Below, piece after piece: positions 53,743 through 62,439 of a stretch of 64,000 bases of DNA (its first letter is position 1; every line of letters starts with the position of its first letter). Location of the stretch: assembly GCA_023426125.1 (NCBI GenBank), contig JAFABI010000053.1, forward strand, positions 97,803 through 161,802. The letters are read 5' to 3'. The notes beneath the pieces were generated by a model. That model saw nothing but the letters and a program-made list of their open reading frames with translations. It was not told the origin of the DNA and did not search any database. This DNA comes from Bacillota bacterium (GTDB taxonomy: Bacteria; Bacillota; Clostridia; Acetivibrionales; DTU013). The translations under genes and the position numbers were made by a program.

Positions 53743-55285
53743 AGTGTTTGAAGTGGCGCATGCCTGTGAATACCATGGCAATGCCGTGTTTGTTGCAGGC
53801 GTCGATGGATTCCTGGTCCCTCATGGCGCCGCCGGGCTGTATGATGGCTTTTATTCCTGCCGCCGCCGCCGCCTCTACGCAATCGCTGAAGGGGAAGAAC
53901 GCATCGGAGGCCATAACCCCTCCCTTTGCCCTGTCTCCCGCATACTCGGCCGCGATCTTTGTGGCCATGACCCTGTTCAACTGTCCCGGGCCTATCCCTA
54001 TGGTCTGCTTGCCTTTGGCCATGACGATGCCGTTGGATTTCGTATGCTTGACCACCTTCATGGCAAAGGTGAGATCCTCCATCAGTTCGGGCGGTACCTG
54101 GGCCTCGGTTACACACTTAAGCTCCTCGGCATTGACAAGCTCATTGTTATAGCTCTGTACAAGCAGGCCTCCGGCAACCTTTTTCATGTCATAGGTGCCC
54201 GCCGGGAGCTTGGCCGAGATGTTGTCCAGCTTCAGGACACGGATATTCTTCTTCTGGGTTAATACCTGCAGCGCTTCTTCCGTGTAGGAAGGAGCTATGA
54301 CAATTTCAACAAATATCTTGTTTATCTCTCCCGCGGTTTTTCCGTCAATCTCCCTGTTGGCGGCAATAATTCCGCCGAAGATGGAAACAGGGTCCGCTTC
54401 ATATGTTTTCACGTATGCGTCATATATGTTGGCAGCGCTGGCAACGCCGCAGGGATTTGCATGCTTTACCGCCACCACCGTGGGCTCGTCAAACTCCTTC
54501 AAAAGCTCAAGGGCCCCGTTGGCGTCATTTATGTTGTTATAGGAAAGCTCCTTGCCATGAAGCTGTTTGGCGTTTGTAAGGCACCCGATGTTTGCTCCCA
54601 CTTCCTTGTAAAACACGGCTTTTTGGTGGGGATTCTCGCCGTAGCGCATCTCCTGCACTTTCTCAAAGGTAAGGGACAGGGTTTCCGGGAAGAATTCTTC
54701 CCCCAGCTTGTCCCTTAAATATTTGGCAATCAGCGTATCGTAATGGCTTGTATGCTCAAAAACCTTGTAAGCTAGCTTGAATTTGGTTTTCACCGAGATT
54801 TCCCGCGAATTCTTCAATTCCTCAAGAACCATGGAATAATCCGCCGGGTCGACGACCACCACCACGTCCTGGTAATTCTTCGCCGCCGCCCTGAGCATGG
54901 TAGGGCCGCCGATGTCGATGTTTTCTATCGCTTCCTCCAGCTCTATGTGGCCTTTGAGGATTGTCTGCTTGAAGGGGTAAAGATTGATGATGACAATGTC
55001 AATGGGCTCGATGCCAAGCTCCTTGATCTGCTTCATATGTTCGGGGTTGTTCCTGATGGCCAGCAGCCCTCCGTGAACTGCCGGATGCAGCGTTTTTACC
55101 CTGCCGTCCAGGCATTCGGGAAAACCGGTGACATCGGATATGTTGACCACCTTGATGCCCGCATTTGCCAGAGTTTTTGCAGTTCCTCCCGTTGAGATGA
55201 TCTCGATTCCATAGCTTTCCAGTTCCGCCGCCAGTTCGACGATTCCCGTTTTGTCGGAAACACTGATCAATGCACGTTTCAGCAT
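53741..55285 (-). CDS. purH: Bifunctional AICAR formyltransferase/IMP cyclohydrolase
   Basis: Last two steps to IMP. 514 aa: IMP cyclohydrolase domain at 1-195 (ALISVSDKTGIVELA, STGGTAKTLA, GGLLAIRNNPEH) and formyltransferase domain (RYGENPHQKA, KHANPCGVA, SIFGGIIAANREID, SDAFFPF, KHTKSNGIVMAK). GGAGAG precedes the ATG; gap to purN is 6 bp. Confidence 0.97.
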   Translation of the reverse strand: MLKRALISVSDKTGIVELAAELESYGIEIISTGGTAKTLANAGIKVVNISDVTGFPECLDGRVKTLHPAVHGGLLAIRNNPEHMKQIKELGIEPIDIVIINLYPFKQTILKGHIELEEAIENIDIGGPTMLRAAAKNYQDVVVVVDPADYSMVLEELKNSREISVKTKFKLAYKVFEHTSHYDTLIAKYLRDKLGEEFFPETLSLTFEKVQEMRYGENPHQKAVFYKEVGANIGCLTNAKQLHGKELSYNNINDANGALELLKEFDEPTVVAVKHANPCGVASAANIYDAYVKTYEADPVSIFGGIIAANREIDGKTAGEINKIFVEIVIAPSYTEEALQVLTQKKNIRVLKLDNISAKLPAGTYDMKKVAGGLLVQSYNNELVNAEELKCVTEAQVPPELMEDLTFAMKVVKHTKSNGIVMAKGKQTIGIGPGQLNRVMATKIAAEYAGDRAKGGVMASDAFFPFSDCVEAAAAAGIKAIIQPGGAMRDQESIDACNKHGIAMVFTGMRHFKH

Positions 55286-55291
55286 TTAGCT

Positions 55292-55930
55292 TCACTCTCC
55301 TTTATTATTCTTTATCCGTACCTTTCTGCCTTCCACCGCAAGCCTGCCTTCCGCATAGAGCTTGATTGCTTCGGGCAGGATCTCCCACTCTGCCTGCTCC
55401 ATGACCCGCTTTTGCAGGATTTCCGCCGTATCGTCTTCCAATACGCCCACTGCCTTCTGCAGTATGATGGGCCCCGAATCATATTCCGGTTCAACAAAAT
55501 GAACCGTCGCTCCTGTAACCTTTACGCCATACTCCAGCGCCTTCCGGTGCGGAAGGATGCCGTAAAAGCCTTTGCCGCAAAAAGACGGAATCAGGGCGGG
55601 GTGGATATTGATGATCCTGTTCCTATACCGGTTTATGAATCCTTCTCCGACCATGGACAGAAAGCCCGCCAGCACGATCAGCCCGGCATCATATTTACCA
55701 AAGTATTCAATTAAAGCTCTGTCATATTCTTCAGGCTTTTCATAATTCTTTTTCGAAATGCAGGTGGAAGGGATACCATACTTTCCGGCTCTTTCCAGGG
55801 CATAAACCCCCGGCTTGCTGGATACGACGGCAGCCACCCGGCAGCCTTCCAGATATCCGTTGTCTATTTTGTCAAGGATGGCCTGGAGGTTGGTACCGCC
55901 CCCTGAAACCATAACTCCCAGCTTCAGCAT
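55292..55930 (-). CDS. purN: Phosphoribosylglycinamide formyltransferase
   Basis: Third step, folate dependent. 212 aa: LGVMVSGGGTNLQAILD, Asn-His-Asp active site as NIHPALIPSFCGKGFYG and VTGATVHFVEPEYDSGPII. It overlaps the purM end by 7 bp. Confidence 0.96.
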   Translation of the reverse strand: MLKLGVMVSGGGTNLQAILDKIDNGYLEGCRVAAVVSSKPGVYALERAGKYGIPSTCISKKNYEKPEEYDRALIEYFGKYDAGLIVLAGFLSMVGEGFINRYRNRIINIHPALIPSFCGKGFYGILPHRKALEYGVKVTGATVHFVEPEYDSGPIILQKAVGVLEDDTAEILQKRVMEQAEWEILPEAIKLYAEGRLAVEGRKVRIKNNKGE

Positions 55931-56946
55931 AAATCTACTCCCGCTTCACCTTTTACCACTTCGCCTATAATATAAGCCTTTTCAGACCTGCCGTTAAGGT
56001 AATCAACCACATCGCGGCTTGTTTCGGCCTCTACGGCCAGCACTATGCCGATACCCATGTTAAAGGTATTGTAGATATCCCGTTCCTTGATATCCCCAAG
56101 CTGCTGCAAAAGCGTAAAGACGGGCAGGACCGGCCAGGCGCCCTTGTTAATTTTGACTCTTAACCCGCCGGGGATCATTCTCGGTATGTTTTCAATGAAT
56201 CCACCGCCGGTTATATGGGAAATGCCTTTGATTTCAAACTTTTCCTTCAGGTCGAGGATTGTTTTGACATAAAGCCTGGTAGGCGTAAGGAGTTCCTCCC
56301 CCAGCGTCTTACCCAGAGCTACCACCCTTTCCTGCAGCTTGGCCTCCGAAGGGTTTAAAAGCTTTCTCACCAGGGAAAACCCATTGCTGTGCAGGCCGGA
56401 AGAAGCCAGTCCGATGAGGGCGTCTCCCTCTTTGATATTTTTGCCGTCGATGATTTTCTTTTTATCCACGACACCTACGGCAAACCCTGCAATGTCATAC
56501 TCGTTTTCAGGGTAAAACCCGGGCATCTCGGCAGTTTCACCGCCGATCAGAGAACAGCCCGACATGATGCACCCCTCGGCTACGCCTTTGACGATCTGGG
56601 CAACCTTTTCAGGCCTGTTTTTCCCGACAGCGATGTAGTCCAGAAAAAACAAGGGCTCTGCGCCGCCGCAGATGATATCGTTGACGCACATGGCCACACA
56701 GTCGATGCCGACGGTATCGTGCCTGTCCATCAGGAAAGCGATCTTCAGTTTTGTGCCGACGCCATCGGTCCCGGATACCAGAACCGGCTCTTCATATTTG
56801 CTTTTATCAAGGGCGAAAAGGCCCCCAAAACCGCCGATGTCCGTCAGCACCTCCGGACGGAAGGTCCTTGTCACATCCTTCCTCATGAGCTTTACCGCTT
56901 CATAACCGGCTTCCACATCTACGCCGGCATCTTTATACGTTGCCAT
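55924..56946 (-). CDS. purM: Phosphoribosylformylglycinamidine cyclo-ligase
   Basis: Makes AIR. 340 aa: YKDAGVDVEAGYEAVKLMRKDV, SGTDGVGTKLKIAF, DCVAMCVNDI, LIGGETAEMPGFY, HITGGGFIENIPR. The ATG at 56946 matches the family N-terminus; the frame is open 25 codons further upstream without likeness. AAGGGG precedes it by 12 bp. Confidence 0.96.
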   Translation of the reverse strand: MATYKDAGVDVEAGYEAVKLMRKDVTRTFRPEVLTDIGGFGGLFALDKSKYEEPVLVSGTDGVGTKLKIAFLMDRHDTVGIDCVAMCVNDIICGGAEPLFFLDYIAVGKNRPEKVAQIVKGVAEGCIMSGCSLIGGETAEMPGFYPENEYDIAGFAVGVVDKKKIIDGKNIKEGDALIGLASSGLHSNGFSLVRKLLNPSEAKLQERVVALGKTLGEELLTPTRLYVKTILDLKEKFEIKGISHITGGGFIENIPRMIPGGLRVKINKGAWPVLPVFTLLQQLGDIKERDIYNTFNMGIGIVLAVEAETSRDVVDYLNGRSEKAYIIGEVVKGEAGVDLC

Positions 56947-57112
56947 TCTACCATACATCCCCTTCGCTGCGCTATAGTAATTGAATGAAAGTCTTTGGAC
57001 AATTGTCTTTGCAAACATCAAAGAATCACTGCTGTTTGCTCGCCACTTGTCTCAAAACCTAGTTCATTCAATATAGAAACAAAATCTTATAAAATAATAT
57101 CATCCCGGTCTA

Positions 57113-58543
57113 TCATCCGCATTTAACATCAAATGCAATTTTATCTCCTTCTTCTGGTACATCCATGGGATAGTTGCAGTTGAAACAGGCCGTACAAAAG
57201 CCGCAGCGTGATCCCACAGGAGTTTTCAGCAATCCCTCCAGGCTGAGGTAACCCAGACTGTCGGCGCCGATCATTTTCCTTATCTCCTCAACGGTATACT
57301 TTGATGCAACCAACTGCTTGGAGGATGAAATATCGATTCCAAAATAGCAGGGATACTTGTAGGGCGGAGAGCTTACACGCATATGGACCTCCGTTGCGCC
57401 AGCATCCTTGAGCATCTGTACGATTCTCCGCGTGGTAGTACCCCTTACGATGGAATCATCCACCATGACCACTCTTTTCCCTGCTACTTCGTTTTTCATG
57501 GCGTTGAACTTGATACGGACGCCGGTTTCCCGCTGGCCCTGTTCGGGCTGTATGAAGGTCCTGCCCACATACCTGTTTTTCAATAGCCCCTGTCCGTATG
57601 GTATACCGCTTTCTCTCGAAAAGCCCAACGCAGCATTCAGTCCGCCATCGGGCGCGCCAATGACAACATCGGCCTCAACAGGATGCTCGATAGCCAGGCG
57701 CTTGCCCGCTTCAATCCTGGCCTGGTAAACGCTTGCGCCGTCAATGGTACTGTCCGGCCGGGCAAAATAAACAAATTCGAAAATACAAAGGCTTGGCCGC
57801 TCAGCTGCTTCCGTCTGAATTGAGGTAAGTCCTTCCTCCCCGATAAGTACGATTTCTCCAGGATTTACGTCCCGGATGAACTTCGCGCCGATGGAATCCA
57901 GCGCACAGGATTCCGAAGCCAGAATGTATGAATTCTCCAGGATACCGATGCACAGCGGCCGAAGGCCATGAGGATCCCGGATGCCGATGAGCCTTTTGGG
58001 CGTGACGATGACAAGGGCGTAGGAGCCCTTAATCTCCTTCATCACCTTTTCCAGGGTATCTTCAATATTGTCGCTGCCGACTCTATACCTGGATATGAGG
58101 TTTGCTACCACTTCAGTGTCGCTGGTCGTCTGGAAGATTGCTCCGTTTTCCTCCATCCGGGTCCTCAGCTCCGCGGCATTCACAAGGTTGCCGTTATGTG
58201 CAAGGGCAAGCTGCCCTATTTTATACTTGACCACCATAGGCTGGGCGTTTTCTCTCATACTCGCGCCGGTAGTGGAGTATCTCACATGCCCGATGGCTAT
58301 TTTTCCCTTGAGATGGTTTAAAACCACTTCATTGAAGATTTCCGGAACCAAGCCCATATCCTTGTGCTGAAGAATGGTCCCTTCGTCATTTACGGCGATT
58401 CCCGCGCTTTCCTGGCCCCGGTGCTGCAGCGCATAAAGCCCGTGGTATGTCAGACGCGCCACATCCAGTTTGTCCTTGTTAAAAACACCGAACACGCCGC
58501 ACTCTTCTTTTAATTTCCCGAATCCCACTTCATTTTCAAACAT
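57113..58543 (-). CDS. purF: Amidophosphoribosyltransferase
   Basis: First step of purine synthesis. 476 aa: propeptide of 14 residues before the nucleophile Cys15 (EECGVFGV), glutaminase domain (GHVRYSTTG), PRPP loop VMVDDSIVRGTTTRR and C-terminal Fe-S type cysteines (GSRCGFCTACFNC), i.e. the Bacillus subtilis type that is cleaved and oxygen-labile. 66 bp after purE; purC is absent from its usual place. Confidence 0.97.
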   Translation of the reverse strand: MFENEVGFGKLKEECGVFGVFNKDKLDVARLTYHGLYALQHRGQESAGIAVNDEGTILQHKDMGLVPEIFNEVVLNHLKGKIAIGHVRYSTTGASMRENAQPMVVKYKIGQLALAHNGNLVNAAELRTRMEENGAIFQTTSDTEVVANLISRYRVGSDNIEDTLEKVMKEIKGSYALVIVTPKRLIGIRDPHGLRPLCIGILENSYILASESCALDSIGAKFIRDVNPGEIVLIGEEGLTSIQTEAAERPSLCIFEFVYFARPDSTIDGASVYQARIEAGKRLAIEHPVEADVVIGAPDGGLNAALGFSRESGIPYGQGLLKNRYVGRTFIQPEQGQRETGVRIKFNAMKNEVAGKRVVMVDDSIVRGTTTRRIVQMLKDAGATEVHMRVSSPPYKYPCYFGIDISSSKQLVASKYTVEEIRKMIGADSLGYLSLEGLLKTPVGSRCGFCTACFNCNYPMDVPEEGDKIAFDVKCG

Positions 58544-58609
58544 TTGACTTCCCCTCCGGCATTACTTCCCAAAAAGTCTGCCACTACAATATTTTCACGC
58601 CTTACAGGC

Positions 58610-59137
58610 TTACCTCTCCCATAGGCCTTCTTCTTCCATCCTTTGCTGCAGTTCCTTATTCTTTGCCTCAACCTTGGCCGCAAGGACCTTCCTATGCTCT
58701 TTCAATTTCAACCGCAGCCCGGCATTGGCAGCGGAAAGAATCTGGACAGCCAGCAAAGCCGCATTTTCCGCTCCGTCAATGGCCACTGTCGCCACCGGTA
58801 TGCCCGAGGGCATCTGAACAATGGAAAAAAGGGAATCCAGGCCGTCCATTGTGGAGGATTTGATCGGAATCCCGATTACCGGCAAAACCGTATATGCAGC
58901 CAGCACTCCAGGCAAATGGGCCGCTTTTCCCGCTGCCGCAATAATTACGTCAACGCCGTTTTCCTCTGCCTTTCTTGCAAACTCCGCCGCTTTATCCGGC
59001 GTCCTGTGGGCGGAGCATACCATGACCTCCACCGCAACTCCGAATTCTTTCAAAGTCTTTATGCAGCCTTTCAAAACGGGAAAATCGGAATCGCTTCCCA
59101 TGATTACAGCCACAACCGGATCCTTTGTATTGCACAT
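58610..59137 (-). CDS. purE: 5-(carboxyamino)imidazole ribonucleotide mutase, class I
   Basis: 175 aa. VAVIMGSDSDFPVLKG, SAHRTPDKA, AAAGKAAHLPGVLAAYTVLPVIGIP, SIVQMPSGIPVATVAIDGA. The HLPG loop marks the class I mutase. GGAGG precedes the ATG at 59137. The C-terminal helix is about 15 residues longer than usual. No purK is near. First gene of the operon. Confidence 0.95.
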   Translation of the reverse strand: MCNTKDPVVAVIMGSDSDFPVLKGCIKTLKEFGVAVEVMVCSAHRTPDKAAEFARKAEENGVDVIIAAAGKAAHLPGVLAAYTVLPVIGIPIKSSTMDGLDSLFSIVQMPSGIPVATVAIDGAENAALLAVQILSAANAGLRLKLKEHRKVLAAKVEAKNKELQQRMEEEGLWER

Positions 59138-59484
59138 AACAGCCTCCATTAATCCAATTCTATTTTTATGGGAATGTGACAGGGGACGGTTCTTGTCTGT
59201 CGCACTGTTCTCCATTCCATGGTTACGCTTACTGTCACAGGCGGACGGCCACTGGCCGCCCCTGCATTGTATGCCTTCCTGCCAATGCATGCATCGATAC
59301 GTATCATCTGAGTAAAGTGTAGGGGCGCGCATTGCGCGTCCGCATTTATGCAATCTACGGTATCAACTACCGGACGGCCAATGACCGTCCATGCCTCCCC
59401 GCCGGCTTCCTGCTTTCAACGGCCAATGCGGCGTTTAGCTCCTGAAAGCAGGAAGTCCGCTGTTTAAGGCGGACTTTCGTTAGC
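59138..59484. repeat. Repeat-rich gap upstream of purE
   Basis: No gene. 59175-59204 is a second copy of the TGTGACAG-GGGACGGTT-CTGTCGCA unit, 38 bp from the purE start. 59240-59273 and 59317-59393 are GTAGGGGCG-family units. 59407-59417 and 59444-59454 are 11-bp arms (TTCCTGCTTTC/GAAAGCAGGAA), and 59454-59460 with 59469-59475 form AGTCCGC/GCGGACT, a stem just past the permease gene's end. A TAGAAT is near purE, without a -35. I see no purine riboswitch. Confidence 0.75.
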
Positions 59485-60864
59485 TTAAAACAATTGCAGC
59501 GCGTCTATGACATACTTCAACAAAAACAAAAGGGTCACGATATACATAATGGGGTGGACTTCCTTTGCCTTTCTCTTCGCGATTTTAATCACAACATAGA
59601 AGATAAAGCCTGCAGCCACACCGGTCGCTATACTGTAAGCAAAAGGCATGACAACTGCCGTAAAGAACGCAGCAGCGGCGTCTTCAAACTGATCCCATTT
59701 AATCTTTGTCATGGATTCCATCATCAGGATACCTACCACAATCAGCGCCGGAGCTACTGCCGCGGTGGGCACCATCAAAGCGATGGGCGAGAAAAACAGG
59801 CAAAGCAGGAACAATATCCCCACAACGGCGGAAGTCATTCCCGTCTTGCCGCCGGCTTCGATCCCCGCGGCGCTTTCAACATAGGTGGTGGTATTGCTTG
59901 TCCCAAGGAGCGCCCCTACGGAAGTCGCGGTAGCGTCTGCAAACAACGCCCTGTCCAGCCTGGAAGAAAAGCCTTTTCCCTTGGTAAGGGCCTCTTCGTC
60001 CTTTGAATCAAATATTCCGGTCTTGCGGCCGGTGCCAAGGAAGGTACCAATGGTGTCAAAAGTATCTGCCAGGCTGAATGCCAGGATAAGTGCCAGGATT
60101 TTGAACAACTGGGACGGATCACTGAAAAGCCCCGCAATATCCAGTTTAAAAAACGTAGGGTCGAGATTTGGCGGAATGAAGGACGAAAAATCAGGCGGAG
60201 GGGTCACTCCCAGGGGAATACCGATAAGGGTAGCAGCCAGTACGCCGATGATGATCGCGCCCTTAACCTTTAAAAGCATCAGGACAACAATGATCACCAG
60301 GCCGATTAGAGCCAGGATGGAAGCGTTGTCCGTAAAATTGGTCAAAGCAGGCACCATGTTGGAGTAAGTGCCGGCTTCACTGATTGCGCTGTTGGGGGTA
60401 AAGTCAAGAAAATGCGCGTCCATAAACCCGATGTATGCGATAAATAGTCCGATACCGCCGCTGATAGCATATTGCAGCGATTGGGGAATAGCGTAGATGA
60501 TCATTTTTCTTATTTTGGTTACCGTTATAATAATATTAATGATACCGCAGATAAAAACGATGCCAAGAGCTTGTTCCCAGGGGATTTGCATACCCAGACA
60601 TACAGTAAAGGTAAAGAGTGCATTGAGGCCCATGCCGGGAGCTACCGCATAAGGTACGTTTGCAAAGAAAGCCATGATAAAGGTGGCAAGCGCCGTTGCC
60701 AGGATTGTAGCTACAAAAACCGCGCCCTTGTCCATTCCGGTATTTGAAAGGATGTTTGGGTTGATCAGCATTATGTAAGCCATCGTTACAAATGTGGTCA
60801 GTCCCGCCAGCACTTCCGTCCTGGCATTGGTACCGTGTTCCCTGAGTTTGAATAACCTGTCCAT
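59485..60864 (-). CDS. NCS2-family purine permease (AzgA/PbuG type)
   Basis: Protein of 459 aa with about 13-14 helices. AzgA subfamily marks: FKLREHGTNARTEVLAGLTTFVTMAYIMLINPNIL, ALATFIMAFFANVPYAVAPGMGLNA, SLADTFDTIGTFLGTGRKTG, GTSNTTTYVESAAGIEAGGKTG. Likely substrates are hypoxanthine, guanine or adenine. It fits the adjacent purine operon but has its own promoter and a long leader. Confidence 0.93.
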   Translation of the reverse strand: MDRLFKLREHGTNARTEVLAGLTTFVTMAYIMLINPNILSNTGMDKGAVFVATILATALATFIMAFFANVPYAVAPGMGLNALFTFTVCLGMQIPWEQALGIVFICGIINIIITVTKIRKMIIYAIPQSLQYAISGGIGLFIAYIGFMDAHFLDFTPNSAISEAGTYSNMVPALTNFTDNASILALIGLVIIVVLMLLKVKGAIIIGVLAATLIGIPLGVTPPPDFSSFIPPNLDPTFFKLDIAGLFSDPSQLFKILALILAFSLADTFDTIGTFLGTGRKTGIFDSKDEEALTKGKGFSSRLDRALFADATATSVGALLGTSNTTTYVESAAGIEAGGKTGMTSAVVGILFLLCLFFSPIALMVPTAAVAPALIVVGILMMESMTKIKWDQFEDAAAAFFTAVVMPFAYSIATGVAAGFIFYVVIKIAKRKAKEVHPIMYIVTLLFLLKYVIDALQLF

Positions 60865-61107
60865 AAAACTACCCCTCCCATAAATAATTGATAATTACTT
60901 AAAACGTTCCGGCCTGCTAAGCCGGTTCGGTCAAGCCTTTGTCGGATTACGGGCATCGTTCGTACTTTCGCCGCTGAAAAGTACATTCTGGCGTCAATGA
61001 AATGCTGAACCAATTTTCCTCGGCGCAGATCGGCCCACCCGGGCACAATCTCCCAAAACGCCTTTGTTTTCAGCACTTCCAGGATATTCACCATTCCTAT
61101 GGCTACA
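60865..61107 (-). promoter_or_regulatory. Long structured leader of the purine permease gene
   Basis: About 240 nt lie between the predicted start of transcription and the ATG. Stems on the transcript: GGCG/AGAT/GCCC against GGGC/ATCT/CGCC (about 61021-61061), GTACTTT/AAAGTAC (60962-60984) and CCGGC/GCCGG (about 60911-60927) followed by AACGTTTT. No purine-riboswitch core is recognisable. A 98-codon open frame overlaps it (60798-61094), with no proper ribosome site. Confidence 0.5.
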
Positions 61108-61113
61108 TTTATA

Positions 61114-61143
61114 ATACTATCAAATCCCTCGACGGTTTGTCAA
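61114..61143 (-). promoter_or_regulatory. Promoter of the purine permease transcript
   Basis: TTGACA (61138-61143), 18-bp spacer, TAGTAT (61114-61119) on the minus strand. Confidence 0.6.
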
Positions 61144-61213
61144 CCGGGAGATGTAATTTTCCGAACGTTTTTATTAAATATGCATAAATTATTCGTATAT
61201 TTCAGGTGCTTTT

Positions 61214-62434
61214 TTAGACGATTAAATCCACCCTGTCCCTGATTTCCTCAAGCACGCTTCCGGAAACCAGGATATTTTCCAGTTCCAGGGTGTTTTTTAT
61301 CCTTATGATGCGGGCAGTTTCCCCGCTGTTCAATGCACAGGTTTTCAAAGCAGTCTTAACGGCGGCATCCTCATCCTCGGCGATAAAAGGTATTTTTACC
61401 CTTTCGATAAAATTTGTCGCCAGCATATTGGCATAGGTCGGCTTATAATCGATCCTGTCCACCAGCTTTTTTGTCGTAAAATCGGCAAGCCCTATGCCAT
61501 AGGCATTGCCGCCGGCCGCATCCGAAAGGTCAAGGACTGCAATACGCTTGATGACAGGAATTTCCGGCTCGGGCTCCCCCTCGATTTTCAACCGCCCGAT
61601 GATGTTGGTATCCATACCGGTGCCGCTGAAATTTTTTCCCATCTGCTCCACAATGAGGAGATCCAGCCTGTCCACCGGCAGCCTGGGCATGTTTTGCCTG
61701 GCCAGGGTTAACAGCTCCTTTTCCCCCTCAACCAAATGCCCGGGCCGCAATCCCCTTACGCACAACAATTTATCGTAGGCATTCTCCACGATCCCCAGCC
61801 CTGCAATGATTTTCCCCGTCGACAGCATCCGCTGCGCCACCGGTGAGATCAGCCCCTTTAAGCCCTTTGTCCCGTAATTGTGGATATTTCCGGCCTGGAC
61901 TGCCTTTCCGAGGCCGATGGCCATCATCTTTTGCAGGCCGCTCTCGACTTCGGCATGGAAGGAAGTGTGCGGCTTCACCCTGTTTACTACGAGGATACCG
62001 TCTGCCTCATAGGCCAGCCTGTCTATATGAACCGGCATGGAACCCGTATTTGAAGTACCTGCCACAAAACCGGCATCCAGTGATCCAATCACCACCGTAT
62101 CCATTGATGCTTTTACCGGCGCTCCCAGATATTCCGGCAATATCCCCAGTCCCGCAAGGACTTTTAGCTGACCTTCCGCCGTTGCGCCTCCGTGGCTGCC
62201 CATTGCAGGTACAAAAAACGGTTCTGCGCCTGATTCTTTTAGAAAGGATGCAACCGTTCTGAGTACAAGAGGAATTTTGTCTATGCCCCTGCTGCCTGCG
62301 GTAATTGCAATTCTTGCTCCGCGTTCAAGCTTCAGCCCGAGCCTTTGCAGCTCACTCCTTACGGCGGCTTCCACGTCGCCGATACGGGTATTGTCAAAGC
62401 GCTGCCTGACTTTTATCAGTTCCGGTACAGCCAT
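61214..62434 (-). CDS. Lactate-racemase-domain (LarA/DUF2088) protein
   Basis: Protein of 406 aa. N-terminal region with AITAGSRGIDKIPLVLR and VPAMGSHGGATAEGQ, mid VNRVKPHTSFHAEVESGLQKMMAIGLGK. This is the LarA-like fold, whose best known member uses a nickel-pincer cofactor to racemise lactate; many homologues act on other 2-hydroxy acids. GGAGG stands 9 bp before the ATG at 62434. It lies next to the AEC transporter in one operon, suggesting a hydroxy- or dicarboxylic acid pathway. No larB, C or E adjoins it. Confidence 0.82.
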   Translation of the reverse strand: MAVPELIKVRQRFDNTRIGDVEAAVRSELQRLGLKLERGARIAITAGSRGIDKIPLVLRTVASFLKESGAEPFFVPAMGSHGGATAEGQLKVLAGLGILPEYLGAPVKASMDTVVIGSLDAGFVAGTSNTGSMPVHIDRLAYEADGILVVNRVKPHTSFHAEVESGLQKMMAIGLGKAVQAGNIHNYGTKGLKGLISPVAQRMLSTGKIIAGLGIVENAYDKLLCVRGLRPGHLVEGEKELLTLARQNMPRLPVDRLDLLIVEQMGKNFSGTGMDTNIIGRLKIEGEPEPEIPVIKRIAVLDLSDAAGGNAYGIGLADFTTKKLVDRIDYKPTYANMLATNFIERVKIPFIAEDEDAAVKTALKTCALNSGETARIIRIKNTLELENILVSGSVLEEIRDRVDLIV

Positions 62435-62439
62435 AACGA

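Noticed and set aside
52540..53751. 403-codon frame antisense to purD
   Set aside because: It covers purD on the other strand and has no recognisable domain; purD is certain.
59138..59484. Purine riboswitch upstream of purE
   Set aside because: No aptamer core is recognisable; the gap is filled with palindromic repeats.
60798..61094. 98-codon frame before the purine permease, read as a small gene
   Set aside because: It overlaps the permease start by 67 bp and has no spaced ribosome site. It is not recognised as a family and coincides with RNA stems. Kept only as an alternative in the leader finding.
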